A DNA stretch of 64,000 bases from Capniomyces stellatus (taxonomy: Eukaryota > Kickxellomycota > Harpellomycetes > Harpellales > Legeriomycetaceae): contig LUVW01000035.1 of assembly GCA_001661515.1 (NCBI GenBank), positions 1 through 64,000 of the forward strand, written 5' to 3'. Positions 1 to 10,103 of this stretch are shown piece by piece. The notes under the pieces were generated by a model that was given only the letters and a program-made list of their open reading frames with translations, did no database searches and was not told the origin of the DNA. The position numbers and the translations under genes were made by a program. How positions within the stretch are numbered: position 1 is the first letter of the stretch; each line of letters begins with the position of its first letter.

Positions 1-804
1 TCTAAATTCCTCAGTAATATCTGGATTTGTTGTGTACGAAACCAACCCAATCAGTGCACTGTTATGTTCAGGCAAGTACACCGGTCCACCTGAATCTCCT
101 CTATACGCTGATCCATTTCCATTGTTGTAGTAAAACAATGCACTGTGTGGTAAGTTCTTCACTGTTTTAAAGTACTTTAAAACGTCGCTTCTGCTCATAA
201 GATTCACATCCACTGCCTTCAACAGTTTACCTGGGAGTGTGACTTCATCCTTATAGGTCCTCCCCCACCCAGCAACTTTGACTTTGTATAAGGAATCAAC
301 CTCGTTATTGTAGATCTTGGCATACTCTACCTCAAGACCTTGGAAATCCACGTCGTCTACTCTTATCAACGCAATATCGTATCCAGATCTCGGATTTTCG
401 TACCTGGGATGCATTACAACTTCACTCGCCATAAACTTCACTGCTCCTTCTGCAAAGCTGATATTTGAGTTGGCCGATATCTCAATCTTAAAATTATCCT
501 TGTTATCTAGATACTTTTTAGCACAATGTGCAGCTGTAAGAATGTAATTCTTTGAAATTATCGATCCTCCACAACTATTTTTAGCAGGTCTACCACCATC
601 TTTATCCGCGATATACAGAGAAACAATGTACGGCACCTCTTTTATCCCGATATATCCTCCTCCTGCGACCCTCTTGGGTCTGTTAAGTATTCTTTCAGAA
701 CCGCCACCTTGGCTCACCATAACCGACCCCAGATCCGAAATCCAGGATCCTGACACTGATGCCAATAAATAACTGACCAGAACGCTGACTGTGCTGACTT
801 TCAT
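1..804 (-). CDS. Secreted trypsin-family (S1) serine protease, 3' end outside window
   Basis: The frame is open for 268 codons from the ATG at 804 to the window edge, so the C-terminus is missing. Residues 1-20 are a hydrophobic signal peptide ending SVSGS. A propeptide follows and ends NRPKR (41-45), a dibasic processing site just before VAGG, which corresponds to the mature IVGG start. The catalytic triad is intact: His93 in LTAAHC, Asp143 in GYDIALI and Ser238 in RGDSGGP. The Cys42-Cys58 pair is present (SCGG and AAHC). The S1 pocket reads SAYRGDSGG, so the residue matching trypsin Asp189 is Ser, and Cys191 is replaced by Tyr. This suggests a non-tryptic, chymotrypsin- or elastase-like preference and loss of one conserved disulfide (inference). 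A TATA-type box and a heptamer repeat lie upstream. The family call is firm; the substrate is unknown. Confidence 0.93.
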   Translation of the reverse strand, partial: MKVSTVSVLVSYLLASVSGSWISDLGSVMVSQGGGSERILNRPKRVAGGGYIGIKEVPYIVSLYIADKDGGRPAKNSCGGSIISKNYILTAAHCAKKYLDNKDNFKIEISANSNISFAEGAVKFMASEVVMHPRYENPRSGYDIALIRVDDVDFQGLEVEYAKIYNNEVDSLYKVKVAGWGRTYKDEVTLPGKLLKAVDVNLMSRSDVLKYFKTVKNLPHSALFYYNNGNGSAYRGDSGGPVYLPEHNSALIGLVSYTTNPDITEEFR

Positions 805-833
805 GATTGATAATACTGATTTACTATTTTATA

Positions 834-882
834 TTTGATGTTTGCTGTTTGCTGTTTGCTGTTTGCTGTTTACTGTTTGCTG
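834..882. repeat. Heptamer tandem repeat TTTGCTG x7
   Basis: Seven tandem 7-bp units: five exact TTTGCTG, one TTTGATG (834-840) and one TTTACTG (869-875). On the coding strand of the S1 protease the unit is CAGCAAA. The array starts 30 bp before the ATG, so it lies in the 5' leader if transcription starts after the upstream TATA box. The unit number could vary between strains. Confidence 0.9.
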
Positions 883-941
883 TTAATGCTACTCGAAATT
901 AATTTAGAGATAAGGAAATAAAAATAGTGGTTTTCACTCGG

Positions 942-949
942 TATTTATA
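942..949 (-). promoter_or_regulatory. TATA box of the S1 protease gene
   Basis: Minus-strand TATAAATA, 138 bp before the ATG at 804. The NamZ-family and pseudoprotease genes have similar boxes at 128-129 bp, which supports a promoter role. Confidence 0.55.
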
Positions 950-2210
950 CAGATAAGCCTCAAGCCAAGGTTACAAAAATCAGATCCAACTCGACACTCA
1001 ATATCACTTTAGGTCTAATTTTATTATTATTTTAAGTTTGACTCTTATTTTTGACTCTACAAAACACACTTTATACTTTGCACTCCTGTTTTTGTTCTTT
1101 TTTCTACAGTTTAAACACACTTTTCGGCTAATATTCTCTTTTTGTTGCTTGTAAATATCATGCGTTTCTAGTAATACATGGTGGGCTCAATTACAAATGA
1201 TACTGGCTGTTGTGGGACCGTTAGTTGGTGGGAAGCCGCATCATCAAATGTATTGTATACCTGATTTTGTTACTTCCAGAACTCTTTACTATTTTCTAGT
1301 ACTCAATTTGAAGTTTAACCGTTCAACTCGCCAATAGTTGGTGATTTAAACATTGTTATGCTTTTTTGTGTTTAGGCATACTTTTCTGTTTTTCTGTCTG
1401 TTTTATGCTACATTGAACTACTATATATTGAACCAGTCTGATTTCCACAACTTTCTTATGTTTCCAAAAAAAAACTTTTTAACATTATGGAATCGGTGTA
1501 ATTGCAAATGGTACAGTGCATCATTATTTACTTTCAACACTTTGTACCACTGATCAATAAACATAGGCGCAAGATTTTGGCAAACAAAAATTGTGTTCCT
1601 GCAGAAACTTCTATCTAATTGAATTAATAATTCAACTGCTTTACCTTTTTTTATCTCAACACTTTCCTCTACAAATTATGCTTTGCTAACTGGCTTGATC
1701 ATTCAATTTTGGAATTTTTTTTATTGACGGAATAGATAACAGACTTTTTAGAATATGACTATTGCAAATTTTCATAACTCTAAACCTGTAAATACGCCTA
1801 GTTAATATTTTTTTAAACAACAATACGGCACTGCACTTTGAATATCTTTTACTGATACACAATTAGCCCATGCCATCCAAAAAAAAAACAATACTACATT
1901 ACATTACATTAGACAAACCAAAACACTCGCAGTCAGTTTCAATGTCTGCAAAAAAGTAGTAATTTAATCAACAATGCCAAACTGTTCAATTTCATAGTTA
2001 GTAATTCTAATTCATTGATTTTTATGCTATTAACAAAAACCAAGACCCACAAACCAACAGACTATCCCTGATTCACCACCAACCTTTTAACACTCTACTG
2101 CTTAACCAAGTAATCTAGTTTATTCAGAATACCAAACAATAAAACCACAACTAACAAAACCAAAAATAAAAACTAGACAGCAACTCTACCAAATAAACCA
2201 GATTCAACAA

Positions 2211-5012
2211 TTAAACATCTTTAATCAACAACTCCGAATCCTCAACACTGTTTCTTGAGCAAATACTAATAATGTCAGAGTACCTGGGATCGTCGAGAGT
2301 AGCGCCGTAACCGAGCAACAGCTTGATTATCTCTACATTCTTATTCAAACAAGCCTGACTAAGACCATTGTGTTCTTGGTTGGTCAAAACAGGTTTATGA
2401 GATAATAACAAGCTGACCAATTCGATGTTATTGTTTTCACAAGCCTCGCTAATTCCGTTGCTGTAGCCATCGCCTAATTTGGCACCGCTATCAAGTAGTA
2501 GCTTTACTAGCTCGATGTTGTTATTTTTACAGGATTCCTTGATCCCATTAAAGAATTTGTAGTTCATCGTGGCGCCGTTGTTTAGCAGCAGTTTGACTAT
2601 TTCGATGTTGTTTTTTTTACAGGCGTCCTTGATTCCATTACAATATTCATTGTTAAGTTTAGCGCCATTTTTGAGCAACAGATCTACCAACTCAATGTTG
2701 TTGACCTCACAAGCCATAACAATCCCGTTATAGTACTCACTGGCCAGATTTGCGCCATTTTCGAGTAATAATTTCACCAACTCGACATTATTGCTTTTAC
2801 AAGCCTCGTTGATTCCGTTGTATTTTGGCTCGTCTAATTTAGCACCATATTCAAGCAGTAGTTTGACTATTTCAATGTTATTGCTTTCACAGGCCTCAGT
2901 GATCCCGTTATACTCGTCGTCAATTTCTGCGCCATTATCGAGCAGCAATTTTATCATCTCAACATCGCTGTTCCCGCAAGCATACCAAATTCCAGGCCCG
3001 TATAGATAGTCTATCTGCACCTTACTATCAATCAAAATCCTGAGCATTTCCAAAATATTTGTTCTACTTGCGGCTGAATCGCATATAAAGTGCGAGATGT
3101 CTGATTTCAAACCATACTCGATCAGTATCTTTATAATTTCAGCCGCAACGCTTCCTAGCTCCACCTGAGTCTTTTTAAAACATTCGTTGTTTAGTGCTGG
3201 TTTTCCACAACTGGTTGGATCAGCTCCTATAGAATCGTTGATACCCGGCCTGCTTAGTTGTTTTGGTGTGCCAGATGGGTCGTTTTTCTCCTTGTTTTTG
3301 GAGAGAAACGTCACTATCTGGTAAACAATTGACAAGGCCAGAAATGGGTCCTGATTCTGGAAACTATTGAATCGCAGGTTCACTTCTATCATCTTTGCTG
3401 CAGAAAAACGATCATGATTGGGTGTAAAATTTACTGCAACTGCGTCATAATTGATAAATGGTTTGTCACTGTCGGTTGAGCTGTCGTCGCTAGCTAAATC
3501 GCTGTCATTGGTTTCTTCGTAGTCAATATTGTCGTATTTATGGTTGGTAACGTCGTACTTTAGCATGTATTCAATAATCGTCCTGTAGTTTGACAGCTCT
3601 CGACCGTTATTCTCACTTGATAGCACTACATTTTCTGGTAACAGCTTGTTTACTAATCCATGTTCAAAAAAGTCGGAAATCTCTTCTACAGCGTTGAACT
3701 CTCCTTTGTATAGACTCGACCCATTGTCTAGTAAATATCTAATTAGTTCCAAATCGCCACTTCTAATTGCTGTTCTCAGCGCCAAATTATCGTTGCAAAC
3801 CACATTTATGCCCAGATCAATAAGATATTTTACTATCTCTGGATCTCTTGTCCCATATGCGGATTCTAGTAACATCTTTATACTTTCACCGCTCTGTTCT
3901 ATCCTAGCAAACACCTTCCTTGCCCCGCAATTGTTGTTTGTTAAACAAGCCAATTTAAACACACCATCCTTGTGCGCCTCAAACAGTTTATGCTGAATCA
4001 GATAATCTGTATACTCTTCTCCAAATTTGGCTAACAGAATAAAGCATGCCAACATGTAAACGTTGGTAATTAGCTCGTTGTGTTTACTTATATAGCTGAA
4101 AAAATGATCAAAGTACTCGTATCTACAAGTCAAGTGCTCTAGAGGATCAACGAGCACGTTATCAAACTTAATGTCAAGCTCTACTAATTTGTCCAGCAGC
4201 TTAAAGTCGCCCCGTATACAAGTGTTAAAAACAACCAGCGACAGATACCTAGAGTAATCTTTATTGTTTGACAGTTTGGCGCCCTTGATTCTGTCAATAA
4301 TATCCAAGTGTTGGGTTGGTATCATTTCTGGAATGTACACTTCTGATCTGCCCAACTCGATGATCCTCTCTAGATAGCCCTTTCCTGGAACTGTATAGTT
4401 ATTGCCTCTTGGTTTGACATATCCTTTGTTTGCAATTGACTTTATATCCCAGTCATAAATTCTCTGCCTTAGATACTTGTCTACGAGAACATCGCTGCCT
4501 TTTAAACAATAGAATGGCCGGAGTATTATACCATCACATTTTATATCAGACTTGTCGTATCTTCCATACCTACCAAATACTAAACTTTCTACATCTATAT
4601 CCACCTCTACACCCTCTGACACGTTTGTATTTGAAAACAGTATTGAATTATCATTTGAATTCAAAACGGTATACATTTTAACTATCCATCCCTTCATGCT
4701 TTTCCAGTTATGTTCTCTTGCAAGATCCACCAACCTCTGATATTTTATTTGTTTGCAGTTTGCCAACGCTTCAACAATCAGCTTTTCATTCTTTGCTATT
4801 TTGTGGTATTTGTTAAAAATGTTCCTTTCTAATTCATCTAAACGATCCAGCTCATTGATTATGTTTTTTGTGTACAAATCCAGGAACTGTTTAATCGTGC
4901 TAAACTCGTTTGATACCCTATAGAGCGTTCTTGAAAGCGTGGATATCTCTGGCTTCTGAACCAACACGAATATCTCTGATAAAACACTTTCTGGTAAATC
5001 ACTGAATCTCAT
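2211..5012 (-). CDS. F-box-like/ankyrin-repeat protein
   Basis: An intact 933-residue intronless frame. Residues 1-45 (FSDLPESVLSEIFVLVQ and following) resemble an F-box, which would link it to an SCF ubiquitin ligase. Residues of about 240-470 hold degenerate ankyrin-like units (for example DPEIVKYLIDLGINV). About 500-520 is an acidic Ser/Asp stretch. Residues 673-911 are a regular ankyrin array: one diverged 29-residue unit, then seven units of exactly 30 residues of the form NGIxEACxxNNIELVKLLLxxGAxL. Canonical ankyrin repeats are 33 residues, so this shorter spacing is unusual. The likely role is a substrate receptor that binds target proteins through the ankyrin face (inference). No signal peptide or membrane segment is visible. 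An N-terminal LPxxVLxEIF element is the only F-box evidence, so that part is less certain than the ankyrin call. Confidence 0.85.
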   Translation of the reverse strand: MRFSDLPESVLSEIFVLVQKPEISTLSRTLYRVSNEFSTIKQFLDLYTKNIINELDRLDELERNIFNKYHKIAKNEKLIVEALANCKQIKYQRLVDLAREHNWKSMKGWIVKMYTVLNSNDNSILFSNTNVSEGVEVDIDVESLVFGRYGRYDKSDIKCDGIILRPFYCLKGSDVLVDKYLRQRIYDWDIKSIANKGYVKPRGNNYTVPGKGYLERIIELGRSEVYIPEMIPTQHLDIIDRIKGAKLSNNKDYSRYLSLVVFNTCIRGDFKLLDKLVELDIKFDNVLVDPLEHLTCRYEYFDHFFSYISKHNELITNVYMLACFILLAKFGEEYTDYLIQHKLFEAHKDGVFKLACLTNNNCGARKVFARIEQSGESIKMLLESAYGTRDPEIVKYLIDLGINVVCNDNLALRTAIRSGDLELIRYLLDNGSSLYKGEFNAVEEISDFFEHGLVNKLLPENVVLSSENNGRELSNYRTIIEYMLKYDVTNHKYDNIDYEETNDSDLASDDSSTDSDKPFINYDAVAVNFTPNHDRFSAAKMIEVNLRFNSFQNQDPFLALSIVYQIVTFLSKNKEKNDPSGTPKQLSRPGINDSIGADPTSCGKPALNNECFKKTQVELGSVAAEIIKILIEYGLKSDISHFICDSAASRTNILEMLRILIDSKVQIDYLYGPGIWYACGNSDVEMIKLLLDNGAEIDDEYNGITEACESNNIEIVKLLLEYGAKLDEPKYNGINEACKSNNVELVKLLLENGANLASEYYNGIVMACEVNNIELVDLLLKNGAKLNNEYCNGIKDACKKNNIEIVKLLLNNGATMNYKFFNGIKESCKNNNIELVKLLLDSGAKLGDGYSNGISEACENNNIELVSLLLSHKPVLTNQEHNGLSQACLNKNVEIIKLLLGYGATLDDPRYSDIISICSRNSVEDSELLIKDV
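2280..2909 (-). repeat. 90-bp tandem repeat array in the ankyrin gene
   Basis: Seven in-frame 90-bp units encode residues 702-911 of the ankyrin protein. Similarity between units is visible in DNA as well as protein, for example a recurring minus-strand stretch encoding ELVKLLL. This indicates expansion by unequal exchange rather than ancient repeats. Confidence 0.85.
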
Positions 5013-7979
5013 TTTTTTTCTGTTTTACCTTTTAAACAGCTGGTTTAAATCTGAAATGATATGGAGGTGTTTGATTTAAAACTTGAGTCAAAATTAGAAT
5101 AAAATTTCAACTTTAAGGAAACAAGCCTGATTAAAATAAATATGCTGTATTTCTTTGTTTCCATCATGTTCCAAGTCAAGTTTTTCACACTTTTTTATCA
5201 GCTCAAAATAAGGTTTAAAATTCTGTTAATAAATAAAAAAGCGAACTAATTATCAATATTTTAGCTAATCAAAACCACATGTTTTTTTTTTGTTTTTTTT
5301 TTATTATCGTCCTTAGGATCATTTATCTTCTTCAAGTAAAAAAAATGTCTCGATTTTTAGCTTTTTTTTTGACTTTTTTGCTTGGATTAACTTCACTTGC
5401 TTTTATCTAGATCGAGTTTTGCGTTATTTTCTCCGGCTGGCTATATTTAATCAAGTTTATTGTGTCACTTGGGGTATATGAAAATGTATATACTTATCAA
5501 TAATAAAAATGAATTAAATCAGTAATAAAAATAAACTAAATCGATACTAAAACTTTTTTATTTTAGGTCCATTAGAGCCAATTAGCATAAATTAATTACA
5601 CCTTTTAAAGATATGACCAATTTGGATCTAAAAATAATTCACATTCAATCACAGGCTTTCAAACACTCACGTGTTCATCTAATAGGCTCTTTGTCAGTAA
5701 ATTCAGTTAAACCAGATAAAATGTTCCAGATGCGGTAATCCAAGCTACTGGCTCAATATCTCAATACTTGCTATCTTTGCCATCGTCCGTGGTTTTGCAA
5801 CAGAGTTTGCTAATCGATGGTTTTACAAACTAGATGCTGGTGACCATGACTTTGAATTTGGTAGTGATTCCTATGAATCAATGAATATTGTTTCTGTATA
5901 GCTCAATCAATATCCAAGTCATCGAGCACTATGGCTATTTATTGACCCAATATGTATGTGAACAATATATTGACGTTTTCAACAGAATCTATGAAATGCT
6001 ATGAATAGCTTAGCTACAGGCTATTCGATCTCACTTCAAGTTAGGAACATGTATGGGCTCAAGTTTAAATGGCCACACCATGCCACTTTTGTGTAGCGAT
6101 AATTTCAGTTTCAAATTTAAAATAAGCAAGAATTTTTTTGTGAAATGTTCAAATTACGACACCGTATACTTGGTTCTAGAACACAATCGGTTTTAACAGC
6201 ACCTAAATTTTTTCAATCCAGGTTGGGTTGTATTCGAACATTGGCTGAGTCTGATCAATCCTAGAACAACAACAAAGTAAAACCAACTTGCATTAGACAG
6301 AATATATATATATAATTTCAATGTATATAAATAAACTCTTAATATATATAAACTCTAAATATATTCAGTGTTTTGTGGTTTGTAATTTGTATTACGAGAT
6401 GATAAAAGTGAGAGTTTAAGGATTCAAAGACGTAGAGCTGTTCTTTTTTGAAAAAGTATAATTTGGCCATTTAAAGTTTTGTCGTTAGAGATACTAATCC
6501 TGGTGTTTTTTTTTCTCTTTTTTTTGACCTTTTCCTTTGATCATGTATATTTTTGCTGGGTTTATATAATTTTTATTTTTGTAGTTCTACGTTTCAATAA
6601 ATAATAGCCAAGGTTGGCGCTGCTGCACTTTTTTTTTTTTTTCGCTGCTGCAGTTTGTGTTTGAGAAAAGTTTATTGGTTTGTATTCTCGTTTTGTAAGT
6701 CAAAAGATCGTAATAGACCTAAATTATTTACCAAGAGCGAAAATTAAACAATGGTCAAACTGGGGTGACTGAAAAAGACAATTAACAATTGTAATTCTGG
6801 CAGCGGTACAATTACTGGGTCCGTTAATGTGAATGGGAAAGTCAAAACAGAAAAACGGATCACGTAAAAAGAAAGGGAGAGAAATGCCCTCAACAAAAAC
6901 AAAAATGCTAGAGCAATTTCAGTAAGTAGAAAATAAACAAAAAACTGAACCATAAACCAACTTATACAGTATGAGTAAATAAATCGGATTTGGTCAGATA
7001 AACCTGTATGCAAATTTATATTCTCATTGACGATTAAAGCAAAACACAATCGTATCAAAGGTCATTAATATAAACTATAATTGAATCGTGCTTTTTGGAA
7101 TCAAAAGGGAAGGCTTCTTGATTTGTACTTTTTTTTTTAGGATTCAAGATATTAGCAGTGATATTAGCAGCAAATACGCTCAGAAGCCAAGGGTGAGAAA
7201 GTAATACATACATAGTAAAATTAGCCAATAAAGCATCAGGCTGAAGGTTATGATTTCTCGTTTTACATAAGGCATGAAGTCTTGAAAGCTGGCCAAAGTA
7301 CGTTGCAGTTAATAACGAGTAAACAAACCAGTCGTTTTAAACACAACAGGGACTTGATAAATAACATGAGATAAGTAGATTTAGAGGGAATAGAGACCAA
7401 GTTATACGGTCTGTCAATAAATAGAAGCTAGTAAAAAAAAAAAAGCATCCAAAACACTAAATACGGAATTATTCAAGGACAAAAGCAGATTGTAGTCGCT
7501 TTTCTAGAGCTAATAATTTATGAACGAAACTTTTGTAAACTCAATAAAGCGCAATTCAAGCATTCAAAAATTATGTCACAGCTTGGCAAATTAAAAATAA
7601 AGTAAAAATAAAATAAGATAAAAAAGCGATTGCTATTTTAGCAATACGACAGGACTTTATGGTCAAGCTAGTAAACTTCTTGTCTTTTTATAAATATATT
7701 ATTAAGAGTATTTATAATATATTATTTCCAGGAATAATACTTAGCCAAAGTTAAAGACACAATCAAGGTGGTAATAGAGCTACTCAAAGAGCGTAATAAA
7801 GGAACGGAAAGCAAAGTCACAGGCAAAACCAAAAACCAAGCTATTATAGTTTAAATTACGAATCGGACCAAAATATAAGCTTACATAGAAGCAAATAGAC
7901 TACAAAGGCAAACATAGGATTGAAAAAGGAGGGTAAATATTTAAAAAGTAAGAATTATTTTTGGCAGAGATAATAAAGG
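5013..7979. other. Intergenic region, ankyrin gene to DGAT1
   Basis: About 3 kb, AT-rich, with long poly(T) runs near 5281-5310 and 6630-6642. The only coding-like segment is the ABCG-like remnant at 5701-5901. From about 6740 the plus strand becomes strongly purine-rich up to the DGAT1 gene. A 104-codon minus-strand frame at 6744-7058 has no recognisable motif and is not called. Confidence 0.55.
5701..5901 (+). pseudogene. Possible ABCG-type transporter C-terminal remnant
   Basis: A 66-codon open frame without its own start codon, ending at TAG 5899-5901. Its centre, CGNPSYWLNISILAIFAIV, resembles the last membrane helix of ABCG half-transporters, where an NxxFWLNIGILA-like stretch precedes a hydrophobic helix and a short tail. 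It is followed by a polar acidic tail. No ATP-binding domain or other membrane segments are seen upstream, so I read it as a relic or isolated terminal exon. Chance resemblance is possible for so short a match. Confidence 0.35.
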
Positions 7980-9817
7980 ATGGGAGCAATCACAGGTAAG
8001 TATGGGTGTGTCCAGTAAATAGGTAGTCTTCAGGTAAAATTGGATGGTGGTGGAAATTTGGTTGGGATAAAGATGAAATTAACAGGTAGAAATAAAATTT
8101 TAATGAAAACCAAAAAGAGTTGGCAGGTTATAGCGTGGCTAATGGAACAAGAAAGGGGTCAGTGAAGCAAAGGCGGGAAAGCAACAAAAAGAAAAGTAAT
8201 GTTGGAACGATAGAGAAAACACCGACAAAGGTGGAGGAGATACAGTCAAAAGTGGAGGAGATACAGTCAAAGGAGGAGAAAAAGGGTAAAAAGGGTATAT
8301 CGTACAGACCATATAACCAAATGCAATCGATCCACAAGACAGCACAGTTATCGATGTTTGATTCGGGTTCAGAACCAGTGAGTTACGGAGGATTGATAAA
8401 CTTTGCAAGTAAGTTGAAAAAAGGAATAGAAAATAGTAAACAAGATAATATAATGAGAATATAAATTAAAAATGGAAAAAAAAAAAATGTAGTGCTGTTT
8501 CTGTTGGCAATGCTTATAAGACTGGTGCTGGAAAACATAATGAAGTACGGGGTACTTGTGGCATTACCAAGAGTGACACTGGAGAACTCGGATTTGGAGC
8601 CGACTTTGATAGCGGTGGTGTGCTTGGTTGCAAGCTTTGTAGTGTCGTTTCTAGCGGAGAAGAGGCAGGCGAAGCTGGCAGTGGGGCTAAGAAAGAAGCT
8701 AGAGAACAGCAAGCTGAGTGGGGAGGAGAAACTGAGGCTGGTGTTTGGGACGGGGAAGGGGCTGTTGGTGGTGGAGGCAATGAATGTTTTGCTGACACTG
8801 GGGCTGCCAATAGTGATAGTACACAACCACATTATACACCCACTAGTAGGCACAGGGGTGATGGGGTGTTCGGTGATTATGTTTCTGAAGCTGTACTCGT
8901 TTACAGTGACAAACTTTGACTTGCGAAGAGCGTTTATGTTCTGCGACGACTCTTTTAAGGAGGACCCGATTCTGGACATGAAGCTAGACAGGAGGGGGAG
9001 CATGGTTCGCGTCACGGGGGAAAACAACATGAAAAACACTCAGACAATAACTGTATATGAGATCAATTACCCCAACAACGTCACTTTTGGCAACCTGGCC
9101 TACTTCTGGGCCGCTCCAACGCTGTGCTACCAGCCAAGCTACCCAAGATCCGACACAATCCGGTGGAAATTTATACTGAGGCTTATGTGTGAACTTGTTG
9201 TGTACTCGCTTCTACTGTTTGTGGGCTTTGTTCAGTACGCCCAGCCCACATTGATGAACTCGGTGTCTGCCTTTGAGTCCAATGACCTGGCCCGCATCCT
9301 GGAGCGCACCTTGAAACTTGGAAGCATCATTTCTATTATGTGGATGGTTGGCTCCTACGTTCTGTTCCACTGTTACCTCAACATCGTTGCCGAGTTACTC
9401 TGCTTTGGCGACCGCCGCTTCTACAACGCCTGGTGGAACAGCCCTGATCTCGGCTTCTACTGGAGAGACTGGAACTTGCCTATCCACAACTTCTGCAAAC
9501 GCCACATCATGATCCCCCTCACCTCCCCGCCCCTCTACATGTCCCACTTCAATGGCTCCCTCGTCACCTTTTTTGTCTCTGCTGTTTTGCACGAACTTCT
9601 CTTTGGCATCTCCACTCACAGTCTCAAGGGCTACTCCTTCTGGGGAATGATGCTCCAGGTCCCTCTGATTGCCCTTACCAGCTGGGTCTCCCATAAAAGA
9701 GGCCCCAACACCAAGATTGGAAATTGCATCTTCTGGGTTACTTTCTGCATTTTTGGCCAGCCCTTTGCTGTTTTGGGTTACTACTATGACTATGTAAAAC
9801 ATTTCCAAGACAAATAA
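7980..9817 (+). CDS. DGAT1: Diacylglycerol O-acyltransferase 1 (DGAT1/MBOAT)
   Basis: Predicted enzyme of the ER membrane that esterifies diacylglycerol with acyl-CoA to make triacylglycerol. Proposed exons: 7980-7995, 8127-8408 and 8493-9817 (introns 131 and 84 nt, both with GTAAGT donors), giving 540 residues. The second junction is well supported: it joins SYGGLINFA to MLFLLAMLIR, matching the conserved start of the family's first membrane helix, and continues into ENIMKYGVLV. The 16-nt first exon (MGAIT plus one base) is inferred from its strong donor and correct phase. Family signatures are clear: YPNNVTFGNLAYFWAAPTLC, the FYxDWWN-type motif as FYNAWWN, and VLHELLFGI with the catalytic His. 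Ala in place of the usual motif Asp is odd. A sterol acyltransferase is less likely because the Thr-Leu-Cys-Tyr region and NYPNN are DGAT1-like. Confidence 0.88.
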
Positions 9818-10103
9818 CTTTCCCCCCTCACACACATATTTTCTTCTTCTCTATTTTAGCAACTACAATGTCTATTTAATCGCTTAAACTTTTTTCAACT
9901 CGTTTGTTTTTACTAAACTAACATATATTTCAATTTTCGTTTCAATATACTTTATTGACTAATCTATTAACTCATACAAACAATAGTAAAAAAATATCAA
10001 AAAAAAAAAAACTTTTCTATTAAACACAATCGTACCCACTACCCTAACTTGACCCTCTGCCCTAATCTGACATTATCATTCTTGCTGGGCTACTTTTTAT
10101 CCC

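Larger units (their letters stand above)
805..2210. other. Intergenic region, protease to ankyrin gene
   Basis: AT-rich sequence between two minus-strand genes. It holds the protease promoter (TATA box and heptamer repeat) and the 3' flank of the ankyrin gene. The only open frames are short and low-complexity, without recognisable motifs. Confidence 0.6.

Noticed and set aside
6744..7058. 104-codon minus-strand frame
   Set aside because: Phe/Leu/Ser-rich translation of purine-rich DNA with no motif; matches what that base bias yields by chance.
8492..9817. DGAT1 as a one-exon 441-residue protein
   Set aside because: It starts at an intron-exon border without an ATG; the GTAAGT/AG junction to 8408 restores the conserved first helix.
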